From contig CAIIXF020000007.1 of assembly GCA_903813345.2 (NCBI GenBank), positions 18,341,564 through 18,401,563 on the forward strand: a stretch of 60,000 nt of DNA. Reading direction: 5' to 3'. Below, in pieces: positions 23,965 to 35,753 of the stretch (positions are counted from its first letter, which is position 1; every line of letters starts with the position of its first letter). A program made the translations under genes and the position numbers. Origin of the DNA: Owenia fusiformis (Eukaryota > Annelida > Polychaeta > Sabellida > Oweniidae). Below the pieces are notes generated by a model. The model was not told where the DNA came from. It saw only the letters and a program-made list of their open reading frames with translations, and did no database searches.

Positions 23965-26900
23965 ATGTATTTCACAGTCTTCTTCCTCATGCTTCTTGGA
24001 ACAGGTGATTTTACATTAGACTTTAGAATTTCAGAATATGTAAGCTATATTACATAGTTCTTGTTTTAAGGTTTTCAAGCCAGTAAAAAACACAGCTGTG
24101 CAGACATTCTTTTAAGGCCCTATATACCGTTTAAACCACTTTGGCTTATATTATAGTACATGTACAGGGTGTCCCGAAAGTATGGGGCCCCCCCTAGGCA
24201 GACATATTCCACTGTCCTCATAGTATGTGTCATATATCATTTTAAAGCTTATCCAAAGTTACATTGATTTGCCATGGTATCATGGTTTAACTCCCAAATG
24301 GGAAAAAGTTACAGTCATTTTAAAAGTTAGTGTTTTGTCAAAATAAAGTTCAATTTTACACCAAATTACTAGTCAATGAGTCCCCCCTTGGCCATGTTAA
24401 CAGCAGCAATTATTTTCAAATATGACCTTAAAAGCCCTTCAAATAGGGGTGTGGAATTTTATAACCCTCTTAAAACCTGTTAAGGCACTTTAGAAGAGTT
24501 TCCTTAGAGTTTCCACCCTCACCATTCTCTTTTTCCAACTCAATATCCATCCGACCCGAAAAGAATTGCTGCTGTTAAGATGGCCCGGAAGGACACATTG
24601 ACTAGTGATTTGGTGTAAAATTGAACTTAATTTTGACCAAACACTAAATTTTGAAATGCCTGTAATTTTTTCACATTTGAGAGTTGAACCATGATACTTG
24701 GTGAATCAATGTAACTTTGGATAAGCTTTAAAATGATATATGACACATACTATGACGACACTGGTATATGTCTGCCTAGGGGGGGGCCCATACTTTCGGG
24801 ACACCCTGTACATATATGTAAGTATTTAAATATGCTTTATAAAAGTCGAGCATAAAATAAAAAATGTCTTAAAGGGTTTACGATAAAAAAAAAAGTAATA
24901 TATTATGAATGATTAGACTTAATTTCAAACATTACACAGGCTTTTAAAAGGAATCCCTTTTCCAACAGATGGTATATATCTTAATAAGTACCAAATCTCA
25001 CAGCTACAACAAATGTTATTTTCAATCCATGTATGTTTTATTCAAATATTTAGGTTACTATATTTCAAACTTTTTTTATTGAATGGCCTAATCTAACAAC
25101 CCCAACATTATTTTCCAGCATGGTGTAGATTATCTGGACCAAAATCACGAAAAGGAAAAGATGCCAATGATGAAATACGGCTAAGTATGAAATTATTCTA
25201 TACGATGAAATGTTTTTTTGAGTAAGCTACTCAAACTTTTGACTGAGTATCACAATATTATACATTGTTTAAGGATTTACTTACATTATACATACAGTAT
25301 ATATGTATAATACATGTACATGTATATTGCAATAAAGTAGGTGCGAGTAGGTAGTTACCAGTTTCACCACCAGGTGGCTCGCTCGGGTCAGATAGCATGG
25401 CGCGTATAGTAGAACGTTCACTTTAACTTAAATTACATTTGTTTTACTGGTTCAATTTCCATATAACCCTTATGAATCTAATAGTTATACAAATTAAAAT
25501 ATGTCCAGTAAAAGAAAATGTTATCTATCCAATACAATAAAAGATATTTCATTTTTGTGATTTTGTAACATGGGGTCTATGGGGAATCAACCCGAACAAG
25601 AAGTCACATTTTCAAAAAAAATTAAATTTTCAGAGTTGATAATCAATTTTCGAAATTAGTTTTTAGATGTACCTTTACATGCAGTTTTCAAATATGACAT
25701 CACTTTGAGTGAATTTTGAATATTTAACGACATAAATTAAGATTATTTCTTCTCACATCTAGTCTATTCTAGCAAATCAACTGTTTCACGCCCAGTGATC
25801 AGACAAAATGGATGGAGGGGGAGTAGGCAATTTCTGCAAGAAAATTCAACAAAACTGAAAAGTTTCACCTCCATTCACTCCCCCTTTATCTAATTTCAAT
25901 AGATTGATTGGAATATTATTAATATACTTGTATGTTTGCAAATATTTTATATATCTAATTCTTGATTGAAGAAGCCATCACAGTGCTGAGTGTCATTTCC
26001 AGTTAACATAGATTTGACTATATACGGTACATAATATTTTGTCAGAGGGACATTGTCCAGCAAAATATACTGCGGGTGACCAGAATGTCCCCATCACCTA
26101 TAACAGCGATCCCTGTAATCCTACATTACCACAAACTCCACAATGCTACTACTATCAATGCGAACGTGGCGAGTATGAAAAGTTCCGCTGTCCTGATGGA
26201 CTTGGAGTTAGTTCAGATTTTGTTTGTCAATACAAGAAGAAAGGAACTGGTTTAAATGTCAATCCATGTTCAGTCCCATTTAAGGACTGTACAATGTCAC
26301 TGGAAGAAAAGGGTCTCAGTAAGTATGATTATAATCCTATGTCTTTTTTATTTCTTTTTTGTTTTGTTTTTAAATTTATTATATATAATTCTGTTATTAA
26401 TTAAGTTGTTAGAACAAACTCGGTTGCTAATAAACAATACAAATTATAAATAGTACCATGGGTACTGGACATATAAGAGGAGATCAGAGATGCCCTTAAC
26501 TTCAATATATCTTTATGTAGAGATATGTAGACCCTCATTTTTCGCTGGTCTATGAACAACACTTGAAGCAACAAAATCACTGGTACCCCGGGGGGTTCAC
26601 TGTATATAAAACTCGACGGGGGTCCTAGGCTGAAGCCTCAAATATCAATATGTTCCCATACCAATCTGTCAAATTTCAATATGTTCCCATACCAACCAAA
26701 ATAACGCCCAAAGGCCATACCAAATGTCCAAATATAGGACCAATGCCAACCAAATGTCCAAATATAGGACCAATGCCATACCAATTGCCAATTATGGGAC
26801 CAATGCCATACCAAATGTCAAAATGTAGGACCAATGCCATACCAAATGTCCAAATATGGGACCAATGCCATACCTTAATTCAAAGTAAAGTAAACTCAAG

Positions 26901-29900
26901 TTTTACCACAAAGTTGAAAGCCCACAATTTCTTATTTAAACAAGTTCATTAACGTGTACATTTATATGCATAAAATTAACAATTCGGAATGAAAATATTA
27001 TTATTTCCCGTGTATTATTTAAACGATTTGAAAATGTTGATTTTTAATTTTATAAAAAAAAATTCTAAGAAAAATCCACAAACCCGTTGAGAAAATCGGG
27101 GATAACGGAAAATAATCGAGGTCTACCGCCTTCAAAACTGTATATTGGAATCACAGTATATCAGTCGATATAATGAACCGGCGTATCGAGCGTCCATTTT
27201 TCTTGGCGGCAAGTTTTGTATTGATATCACGAAAAATATCGCGAGACTTCATCAAAGCCTATGATTGGTCCTCATTTCCCGGGAAAAGGGCTAAAATTCA
27301 AAAGTTGAAGAAGGCCCTGGAAAAGAAGATACTTCGGGAAACGATCCAAAACAACTTCAAATTTGCAACTACTGGACCAATGCCATACAACGAATGTTAG
27401 GTAACGTATCTACAACGACCATTCTCATACCAGGAGAGCAAAAGTCCAACCATTGCCATACCTCAGAAGTCAGAAATTTCCGGGCATTCCCATACCAAAT
27501 CCTAAAATATGGGTCCATTGCCATACCAAACGTTGAAAAAGGTACCCCACATGCGCCGAGGATCCCCGTCAAGGTTTATATATAGTGAACCCCCCGGGAC
27601 TGGTACTCACCTACAGCGTAACAAGATGGAAGAACTTCCGAGCTTCGTTTTCGGTAAGATATTTCTATTTCTCGATTCTACACCACTTATAAGTCAAGTT
27701 GTGGATATTGCCAATGTGACAATATTCATGAAGATCGTCAAAGTAACAAAAGCGAGGGACTAAATATGTGAATTACGTCTTCGTTAATATACCAAACATA
27801 GAACTGCCTGCATATTCTCAAACTAGAATATCTTCCTTAACTTTGAGCAAAATTATTGTCCACAACTTGACTTATAAGTGGTGTAGAATCGAGAAATATC
27901 TTACTGAAACCGAAGCCCCAAAGTTCTTCCATGTTGTTACGCTGATGTATCGTCAGCATAACTAGGTGAGTACCAATGAAAATGGATTCAAAATTTTCTA
28001 TAAAGATCTGAACAATAAACGTTATTTGAAGCACAGTTAATCAATATTATGACTTTTTCAACTTTAAAATTATGATGCTTCAACTTCATTTGACTTCCAT
28101 ATTATGACACATTGATATATGAACAATGTGATACTCAAAAACACCCATGACCAGTCATGGGGTCTATTTCTCGAAAATTAGTAAAGTTACTAATTAGTTA
28201 CGAGACTGATGATATGCTTTGTGACATCATGATTCTAGTTCCCATATTCCATTGTTAGATGTGACATTATTGCAGTTCCAAGAAAACTATATAAATGCGA
28301 GAGTCATCTTAGCATGTGAGAATATAGTCCATAACTGTTATCAACAAAAGTAAGTAAGTCAAAGAGACTTAGGGAAAACTTACAAGACTTGCAGAGGTGT
28401 ACCTAAAGTTATGATAAAAATCACACTTGACGTCATTGTTTAGTAACTTTGAGAAAAAGTTGCTAGTATTCGCAAAGTTACAAACTTTCGAGAAATAAAC
28501 CCCTGGTGGTGTTCAGATCAGACAATTCTACTATTATGTATGTATGTATTTTATTGTTCTGATTAATGTAGACACTAGATTTCATTAAAACATTATATAT
28601 ATCATGGAACTTTGATAATTTACAGATGACCGGGACATTGATGTATGTGGAATTGACCTTGTAATTGCTGTTGATGTCAGTTGTTCTGTTGAAGAAGTCG
28701 ACAAAATTATAATGAAACAGTTTATAACTAGAGTATTGAAGAAGCTCCCAATAAAACCAGGGCAAACACAAGTTGCTGGATACACATTCTCAAAGGAGTT
28801 GAAACATATAACATATTTGAATGAATTCAATATTAAAAAAGAGGTAAAGCACCACCTTGACTCAAAAAGTCCAATACTACTAGGCCAAATCCCAACTAGA
28901 CAACAGCAACGCCAAAGCGTAGTAAATCCCATCGAACAGCCATGGCTGGCATTTTTACAAACAAAGTATATAGCAAAAATGGCAGCCATTTTTCAAAATG
29001 GCCATCTTCTACCAAAAGTGTCATTAGACAGTGTGACATGCTTATAGTATTCACATACCAAATATGAACAAAATCGCTCCATTACTTTCCGAGTTACAGC
29101 AAAAGAATTCTTATTCCTTTAGGTGATTGAACGTTTTGAGAAATATTCTATTGATGGCAAACCCTGTGGAACTGCAACATATGATGCTATAGATGATGCT
29201 AGAAATGTTTACTTTACTGAGGCAAATGGAAGAAGAAAAAACAAAAAGGTATGACTCCTTATTATCAATATTAAAAGGAAATAGACTAGACAAGGTTAGG
29301 ACCCTCATTGAATTCTTGATTTTTCCACAAAATATGGTTGCTGCAATCTAGTAAAGTGTTACACATTACAAAATGTTACCAAATTGCAGGGAATCTTCTT
29401 AATGATGACTGATGGATTTACAAATCCCTTAAATCGAGTAAATGACACCCTAGCACAAATTGATAAATTCAAAGCAGAGTATCCAAATGTGAGACGATGT
29501 GTTATAGGTCTAGACAATATTAGGTAAGTAGTAATTTACTCATACATGTATATCAAAATCAGTATTCATAATAAGAAATACTTCACAATGAAATATTTGC
29601 AATCTACTATTTAAATACCTTTGATTTCTATGTGATAAATGGATACATTGTTGATATCTCAAAAGTTTCAAGTACAGTAAAACCTGTCTATTTTGAACAT
29701 TTTGGCAAGAAAAAATGTTTAGTGTTGGTAGGTGTTCACTACAGAGAGGGTAATTTATACAGAAGTCAGTAGAGTTTGCTGTGGAGGTAGGGTCTTCACT
29801 AGAGAGAGGTATTCACTAAGACAGGTTTTGCAAAGGATAGTGTCTATCATATAGACACCCATACATAGGTAATTTTGGAAATAAAATGCAAAACCTGCTT

Positions 29901-30411
29901 GATCAAGTTGTCAGATTGTTAGAAAGGTATTCTGAAATACTTTTATACTAGAGATTTTAAAACGCTAGCAATCCCAAGGTATATCTGCCTGTATCAAATA
30001 TATAGTTTTCTTTTATTCAACAATAGCTCACTCAAAGCATAAAATCAAAAGTTTCCAGTCATTTTCAAGGCAGAGACTATTTCATATTACTGTATGAAAC
30101 TGTCTGCCAAATATGACGAAAATTAATCCATGAGATTCAGTTATTCCATAGACCTCTTATATTCAATATGAACATTGTCTCCTGCATTACAGAGGATTTA
30201 CGTATCCAACTGTACTATATTTTATATCAGGCGTTTATTAAGAATGCGTTTTTATGGTTGTTTCAGGCAAAAAGAACTTGGAAATAGAGGCATTGATGGT
30301 AGCAGTGAGTGGAGTAGATTAGCTGATCCTGACTGCCTCTTTGTGGAAACATTTGACAAACTGTATGAAAGAATTTATGATATTACAAGAAAATCATGTG
30401 AAAAAGTCTAA
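23965..30411 (+). CDS. Secreted cysteine-rich/vWA-domain protein D, lacking exon 4 (7 exons)
   Basis: Exons: 23965-24004, 25119-25184, 26046-26318, 28626-28843, 29123-29248, 29390-29523 and 30267-30411, giving about 333 residues. Signal peptide, linker, eight-cysteine domain (CYYYQC variant) and vWA with DVSCS, TAT and MTDG are intact. The 78-nt exon 4 is gone; only its first 7 nt remain at 26521-26527. Exons 3 and 5 are both phase 1 at the new junction, so skipping exon 4 keeps the frame and removes 26 residues with three cysteines. It is the most diverged of the three tandem copies in exon 5 (VEEVDK versus VESVDK) and in 3' flank. Probably still functional, but disulphide pairing should differ. 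Confidence 0.8.
24165..24808. mobile_element. 644-bp mariner-type TIR element in gene D intron 1
   Basis: Ends CAGGGTGTCCCGAAAG and CTTTCGGGACACCCTG, each bordered by TA. B and C show the empty site (GTACATGTACATATATG-like). Inverted repeat arms extend well over 150 bp into the element (e.g. GCAGACATAT, GATATATGACACATACTATG). No transposase frame, so non-autonomous. Specific to D and therefore later than the duplication. Confidence 0.85.
26521..26565 (+). pseudogene. Deletion scar replacing exon 4 in gene D
   Basis: AGATATG, the first bases of exon 4, runs straight into TAGACCCTCATTTTTCGCTGG, which in C lies beside the inverted exon copy (18935-18960). GATATG is common to both break sites, pointing to microhomology-mediated joining that removed the forward exon, the spacer and the inverted copy. 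Confidence 0.85.
26578..27978. mobile_element. Outer TIR element, 5-bp target duplication AAAAT, in gene D
   Basis: Ends CACTGGTACTCACCTA and (reverse complement of the right end) CATTGGTACTCACCTAG, flanked by AAAAT at 26573-26577 and 27979-27983. Inverted arms of about 190 bp meet near 27,790. It was later split by a second element 9 bp from its left end. No transposase. CAC ends with 5-bp duplications recall Transib-type elements, but this is only a resemblance. Confidence 0.75.
26587..27598. mobile_element. Inner 1,012-bp TIR element, 8-bp target duplication ACTGGTAC
   Basis: Perfect 15-bp ends CCCGGGGGGTTCACT, with inverted similarity for about 44 bp, flanked by ACTGGTAC at 26579-26586 and 27599-27606. 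The left half holds degenerate tandem repeats of 'CCATACCAAATGTCCAAATATAGGACCAATG' type (26,690-26,880). No transposase recognised. 8-bp duplications fit hAT or P-type elements; superfamily not settled. Confidence 0.85.
28965..29105 (-). repeat. Short remnant of the 'GCCATTTT' repeat in gene D intron 5
   Basis: Only one unit remains, compared with about 600 bp in B and C; its left and right edges match theirs. Confidence 0.7.
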
Positions 30412-32238
30412 ATCTCTCCAGAAGATACTTCAATTATGTTGATGAAAGGTGCACTATGTACTTTGTGATGAATCTTGTATGTCAATATTAGGCAATAAAA
30501 TTTGTGATAATGATATACAATATAGACATTGTGTAATGACTCATGGACACAAATCATTTCAATGGTAGACAATCCAAATAGTGATCAAACCATTCATTTG
30601 TACACTGTGACAATGGAGTTTACTAAAGGGTTTGCAAAATTAGCCTTCAAAGTTTTGTCAGAATCTCATAACAATACCGGTACTTGAGTTGTCAGTTTTT
30701 CTCAGAGCAAAGGAACTCAGTGGCCATCTTGTATATTTCTTATATTACTAAAAATTAGGGGTGAGACGACTCGAAAAAATCCGATTCGAGTCGAATCCGA
30801 TTCGAGTCAGAAAATGACGATTCGAGTTTCGAATCCGTTTCGAGTCAGATAAAGTGCGAACAACATCGCTTTTGACCGTTCGTATTTTTAATGCGTCAAT
30901 GGTGGAAAGCCGGAAATATAAACAAACACAATTCGTCGTAAGTTTATTCTGATTTTATTACATATATTCTTTCATTTATGTGTACATACAATATAATAAT
31001 TTAATACAAGCATATCCAAGTCATTGAAACTTATATATTCAACGCAATATCGAGTAAAAACATGCATATTGACAGTATTTTTCTGAATTTTTTTATTTTT
31101 TCGAATTTTTTTCTCAACTCGAAAATGATTCCATTCATCAACTTCGACTCGATTCGACTCGACTCGAAGCCCCAAACCCGCGAGTCCTCGACTTATCGGG
31201 TTGTCGTCTCACCCCTACTTAAAATAAAAGAATTATAATCTGTTCAATGAATAGATCACTTTTCATGACTTTACTCTACAGGAAATCTACCTGAGCTAGA
31301 AAGCACCTCATCCAAAAAGTATGTAGAAGACATCACTGACTGAATTATGAATATTGAATCATAAAAACTAAGGTTCTATCTAAGGCCGTGCCATTTGACA
31401 GAAATAGGTCCGAACCACGAACCATACCATACATACTGATGGCTTTGAATCCTTAATATCTAAGTCCAGTGTTTCCCCGGTGATGTTTTCCTTGAAACTG
31501 CATCAAATATACATGTGTATTGGTGTAGTCACATAAATGTACATGTGTATTGGTGTAGTCGCATAAATATAATAAATACCAATGAAATCAAGTTTTGTTT
31601 TGATTTGAGGGTATGACCTTCAGTTTTCACTGGAAGTAGGAATCGACGGAGCGGAATCACTCACAGATAAAAATAAAAATAAATGAATAAATCTTATTAC
31701 GATCTTTACAACCTACACTTTTTATAATTATCCAAGATAATCGGATTTATGGTACATCTGAGTAAATAGTCGCCTATGACAGATAATTTATGAGTTCTGT
31801 TGCATGTGCATTTCATATATATTTTCGTTTGCCATCTAGATTTACACTAAAGTGAAAATGGCCGGCAAGCCAAATCATGAGGAAACGGGGATAAAAGATG
31901 GATAGTTTTTAAGTTAATGTTCGAGTTTTTTTTCCAATTGCTCAAATCAATAATAAACCGATTTGCAAATTATGCCAAGACACTGTCGCAACAACTTATC
32001 AAGCAGGTTTCGTTTGCATGAAGGGTTAATAAATATAAAATGCTGTGAATGACTTAAACGTATGTATCATAGAATTAAAATGAATTTCCCACAGTACAGT
32101 AGTGGATAACTGAATGGATATGGCGATGTAAGGTGAACTTGTATTTTGTAATAAAGATATGTTTAATAAGTTGCGAGGGCTGTATCTAATTGATGGAATT
32201 CAATGCAATAAATTGTGTAATATTAAGAGCTGACGTAC
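30412..32238. other. Region between gene D and the dymeclin exons
   Basis: Holds the 3' flank of D, with homology to other units ending at about 30672, a hAT-type element (30756-31217) and a 2 x 31-bp direct repeat (ACATGTGTATTGGTGTAGTC) at about 31510-31570. I found no further dymeclin exon on the minus strand here. Confidence 0.4.
30756..31217. mobile_element. 462-bp hAT-type MITE
   Basis: TIRs TAGGGGTGAGACGAC, flanked by CTAAAAAT (30748-30755) and CTTAAAAT (31218-31225), an 8-bp duplication with one mismatch. Next to each TIR are direct repeats of GATTCGAGTCGA type. Non-coding. Confidence 0.8.
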
Positions 32239-34794
32239 CATTTTCCCTGCATGATGAGTCTGTAAAGCAGAGATGAGCTGGCTGGTCTGGGTTGAAACAT
32301 CTGTATGGACAACAGCACAAGCAGTGTGTTTAAAGATTCCAGGTGAAGGGCATATGTAAATGGTCTGCAATCAGAGAACACAACATGTTTATATTCTATT
32401 AATAATCTAAAATCAATTATGTAGCATGCAAAAAGGATTCAATGTAGCCTTACATAATGATATGGACAGAAATGCTTATTTTCAAGTTTGAATCAGTCAT
32501 AATTTACATTACTTAAAAGCATTCACTCATGTCAATGCAACCAATGATAGGCCAGGATATCATTCAATCTTTGAGAGTGACTATACCATTCAGTTTTTTG
32601 CACCATTCCAGCTCATTATAATGAAGAACCGTTTAAATATTATCTACTCACAGGACATCTACATCCACAAGGAGCTCAAAAAGTGAGTTGAACAGGTCAT
32701 CCAGTATACAGCCCTCCTCTACACATTTAGAGTCACCTAAGTAAATAAAGATGAGAAATACAACCCCATAATAATAATAAGTGACAACAATAATTCATTC
32801 AGGTGAGCTAAAAAGCACATTAACTTCAGAATAAAGCAATCTTTAAATCTAATGGGCTTTTATCTTTTAGACAACTACAATTAGGAGCCCCAAATATTTT
32901 GATACAATGTCTGGTCATAAAGAAATGTGTACCCTCTTTGGTGACAATGCATTCAGATGTATGGTGACAATGCATCCAGATGTTTGGTGACAATGCATCC
33001 AGATGTTTTGTGACAATGCATTCAGATGTTTGGTAACAATGCATCCAAATGAGTGATCACAAAAATAATTCATACCTTCCTTGTTTTCATGTTGAGATGA
33101 TTTGTCTTTGAATTGCTGAAGAAGGACCTCCTCTGATAGATTCTCAATGCAGTATTTACAGATGTTCCGGATTATGAACAAAGCATTATAGGTCTGCCAA
33201 GTAAAGATGTTGCTGAAAAACAGTTATTGAAAAATAAACTTGCTTCAAACATGACAAATCATAATTGTATTGTATTGTAATATAAATATTTCATTTCAAA
33301 ATAACAAAAAGCTACGTGCAAGAAATCGCAGATCATAACTGAGTAATACTTTATGTTAAATGATTGTGAATTGTGATTCATTTCTAAGATGACATGGTAA
33401 ACTTCATATTGACCTGACTTGAGATAACAACTTTACTTTCTGCAAAATTTATTCTAATACACTGTTGCTGTGTAGCACAGATATAATATGAGCAGCTTGA
33501 TTTGTTAATTTGACTGCCATAGTTCGACTAGACCAATATATTATTTAGATTAAAAAAAAGCTGTATGTTACAATTATACAGACAAACAAATGGACATCTC
33601 ATCATTTGTCTCATTCAAGCCAGGACATCAATTCCAATGGTAAATAATGCCAAGGACAGGAACAAACAGCCCTTAATAATCATTCAAATAGTTTTGAACT
33701 GAATTACTTTACCAGTATGATATTGATATAGTTATGTTTCATCAGTTTATGCACAGAGAGAGTCTAGAATCTATTTTTTATTTCTAGTTTTCTATTATTC
33801 AACAGTTGATATATAAAACAAAGTTATCTGAAGGAGACACTTTGGATCTACTGATGTTCAAAATGCACCTTACATTTGCAGTTTTAAGGAACAGGGGCGC
33901 CATTCTTAACTGTGGAGCCTTTTTAGATTCACACACTTGTTTACACGACAACACTTGCCTATGACATATCTTAAATGCTTAAATGATCAGAAAAAAATTG
34001 TACTTTTGTAAACCCCAATTGCCTCCTTTTACATGTAGAATCAGTGTAAAGGTGTTATCTCCTGATTTCTTTGATACACCTGGACAGTTCTGTGAGATAC
34101 AAATATTTCCCTTATGGTAAAACCCATACATAACCCAAACCCATACCCATAAACCCATACATAATCTATGAAATACATATCTCAAATATTACATACTCTT
34201 CACATTGTGCTGAGGCTTTAAGTTCAGCAGAGCGTAGCAAGAACACTTGGACCAAAGATGCAAGGTTTCCAGTCTTTATATTGTTTGTGGAGAATGTCTT
34301 ACAAATGACAGATGTTGACTCTTCAAGTAGCCGGCAGTCAGGGCTGGAAATAAGAAACAATGAACAATACTATACAGAACAAGTATATAAATACGGCAGA
34401 CCACAGTTTAAATCCAATCAAAGGTCATCAAAATACTGCTACTAACTTCTTTTAACTAACATAACCAGTAATTGTGATGACATTTATCCTTATACCACTT
34501 ATTCATTGCAAAATGCAAGTGCATAAACACAAACCCATGATAAGGTCTAACAAATGTTACAGACACAAATCAATGAATGCCTGAGTCATAAAAAGTTTTT
34601 GGCTGTCAAAATCTGTCATTATCACATGAAAACTATGATCTCTTCCTTTCCTACCTGCTAATGGGGATTATGAAGGAGAATGAGAGAAGCTGATTCCAGA
34701 ATGGATCATTAGGGCTGATCACCTCAGTACTTGATAGTTTCTTCAGGTATTCATTGCTATGAAGCTCACTGATACTGCTGCTATTTGCCCCCAT
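32239..34794 (-). CDS. DYM: Dymeclin, N-terminal part (5 coding exons, 3' part outside or not found)
   Basis: Minus-strand exons in order: 34794-34655, 34343-34197, 33212-33076, 32736-32652 and 32364-32239, joined in continuous phase, giving about 211 residues of a family usually near 670. Recognisable dymeclin sequence: MGANSS start (possible N-myristoylation), [51 protein letters not shown], and [17 protein letters not shown]. The last exon ends at a GTACGT donor, so the transcript goes on toward lower coordinates. Dymeclin is a peripheral Golgi/ER trafficking protein; loss in humans causes Dyggve-Melchior-Clausen dysplasia. The missing exons must lie beyond 32,238, possibly past the vWA cluster, or the copy is truncated. 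Confidence 0.9.
32940..33052. repeat. 23-bp tandem repeat, about 5 copies
   Basis: Copies of GTGACAATGCATCCAGATGT start at 32941, 32964, 32987, 33010 and 33033, with a few substitutions. In dymeclin intron 3, just downstream of the exon 3 donor. Confidence 0.85.
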
Positions 34795-35235
34795 GTTGAT
34801 TTCTACACACTAAGTGGGCCAGCTTTAACAGCACTCTAGAAACCCTGGGGGTAAGTATGTAGTCCTCTTCAGGAGTGAGTTGGGTTAGATTGTTACAGCT
34901 GTTAATATGTTCTTTCAAGTTTCTCCTTTGTGTACACCTAAAAATAAAAAGGTTTGAAAAATGACTATATTAATGTGTATTTTTGTTTGGATGTCAGCAA
35001 GATGGTAGTTATGCAAATGCTTTATTCTTGTTTGATATAATACATATAAAATACTAGATAACCACAATTTCAATATGTAGCAAATCCTATCAAACATACT
35101 ACCAGCCATCATTTCTCAAAATGACTACTGTAAATATAATAAAAAAAAAAGATGCCAAAATTAATATGTCATGCATGTATTTAGGCATATAAAATCAGTC
35201 TGACTAGGTTTAACTTCTGACCATATTCATTACCC
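34795..35235. promoter_or_regulatory. Upstream region of dymeclin coding start
   Basis: On the minus strand a polypyrimidine tract with AG near 34,940 precedes the ATG region, suggesting an acceptor for a non-coding first exon further away (higher coordinates). No clear core promoter seen. Confidence 0.3.
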
Positions 35236-35630
35236 TTAGGAAAAAACGCTTGTTTTCCCTCATGTGGTTAAAAGATGACCTTTTTAAACCACATTTTTAC
35301 CTGTCAAGATGTGTTTAAGTGTGGTTGTGGTCACCTGTTTTGGCACTCATAAAAATGTGGACCCTGCTGGTATTTCTTCCACAGTTCCAAGAAACATCTT
35401 CCCATAGTTTCTCCTCATAATGAGAAAGTGTGGTTAAGGTGTTCCTGAAGCTATGGAGAAGCAGGACATTCACTTTTAATATAATTTAAGATTACCATAT
35501 TGTTAACAAGGACTAAAAGGGTTAATGGTTGCCATAAAATATTTTAGGATATACATTGTATTGTACATGATAAGCCAGTGATATACCTGTTATTCTGGCA
35601 TCTAAATTGTTTTATGAATCTTCTATCAAA
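35236..35630 (+). repeat. Left arm of a large inverted repeat
   Basis: About 395 bp (TTAGGAAAAAACGCTTG ... ATACCTGTTATTCTGG) return in inverted orientation at 41588-41399 and 39449-39258. The two arms enclose 3.6 kb plus a 1.9-kb insertion. The arm contains a repeated 'GTGGTT...ACCACAC' motif. Terminal part of a large foldback or DNA element, or an inverted segmental duplication. Confidence 0.75.
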
Positions 35631-35753
35631 TATTCCATTACACATGTGGCAACTATGAGAATGTTGTATGATCGAAGCATTGGGAGATGGGTTAATTTGA
35701 TCACATGTACATTGCGAGTTCGAGATGCGTGTGCTCCTTGTGTTTATTCATTT

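Noticed and set aside
31265-31343. Possible extra exon after gene D (CTCTACAG acceptor, 20 open codons ending in TGA)
   Set aside because: Gene D already ends in a stop shared with B and C, and there is no counterpart after the other copies.
32826-33044. Open frame over the 23-bp repeats on the minus strand
   Set aside because: It translates the tandem repeat in a dymeclin intron.
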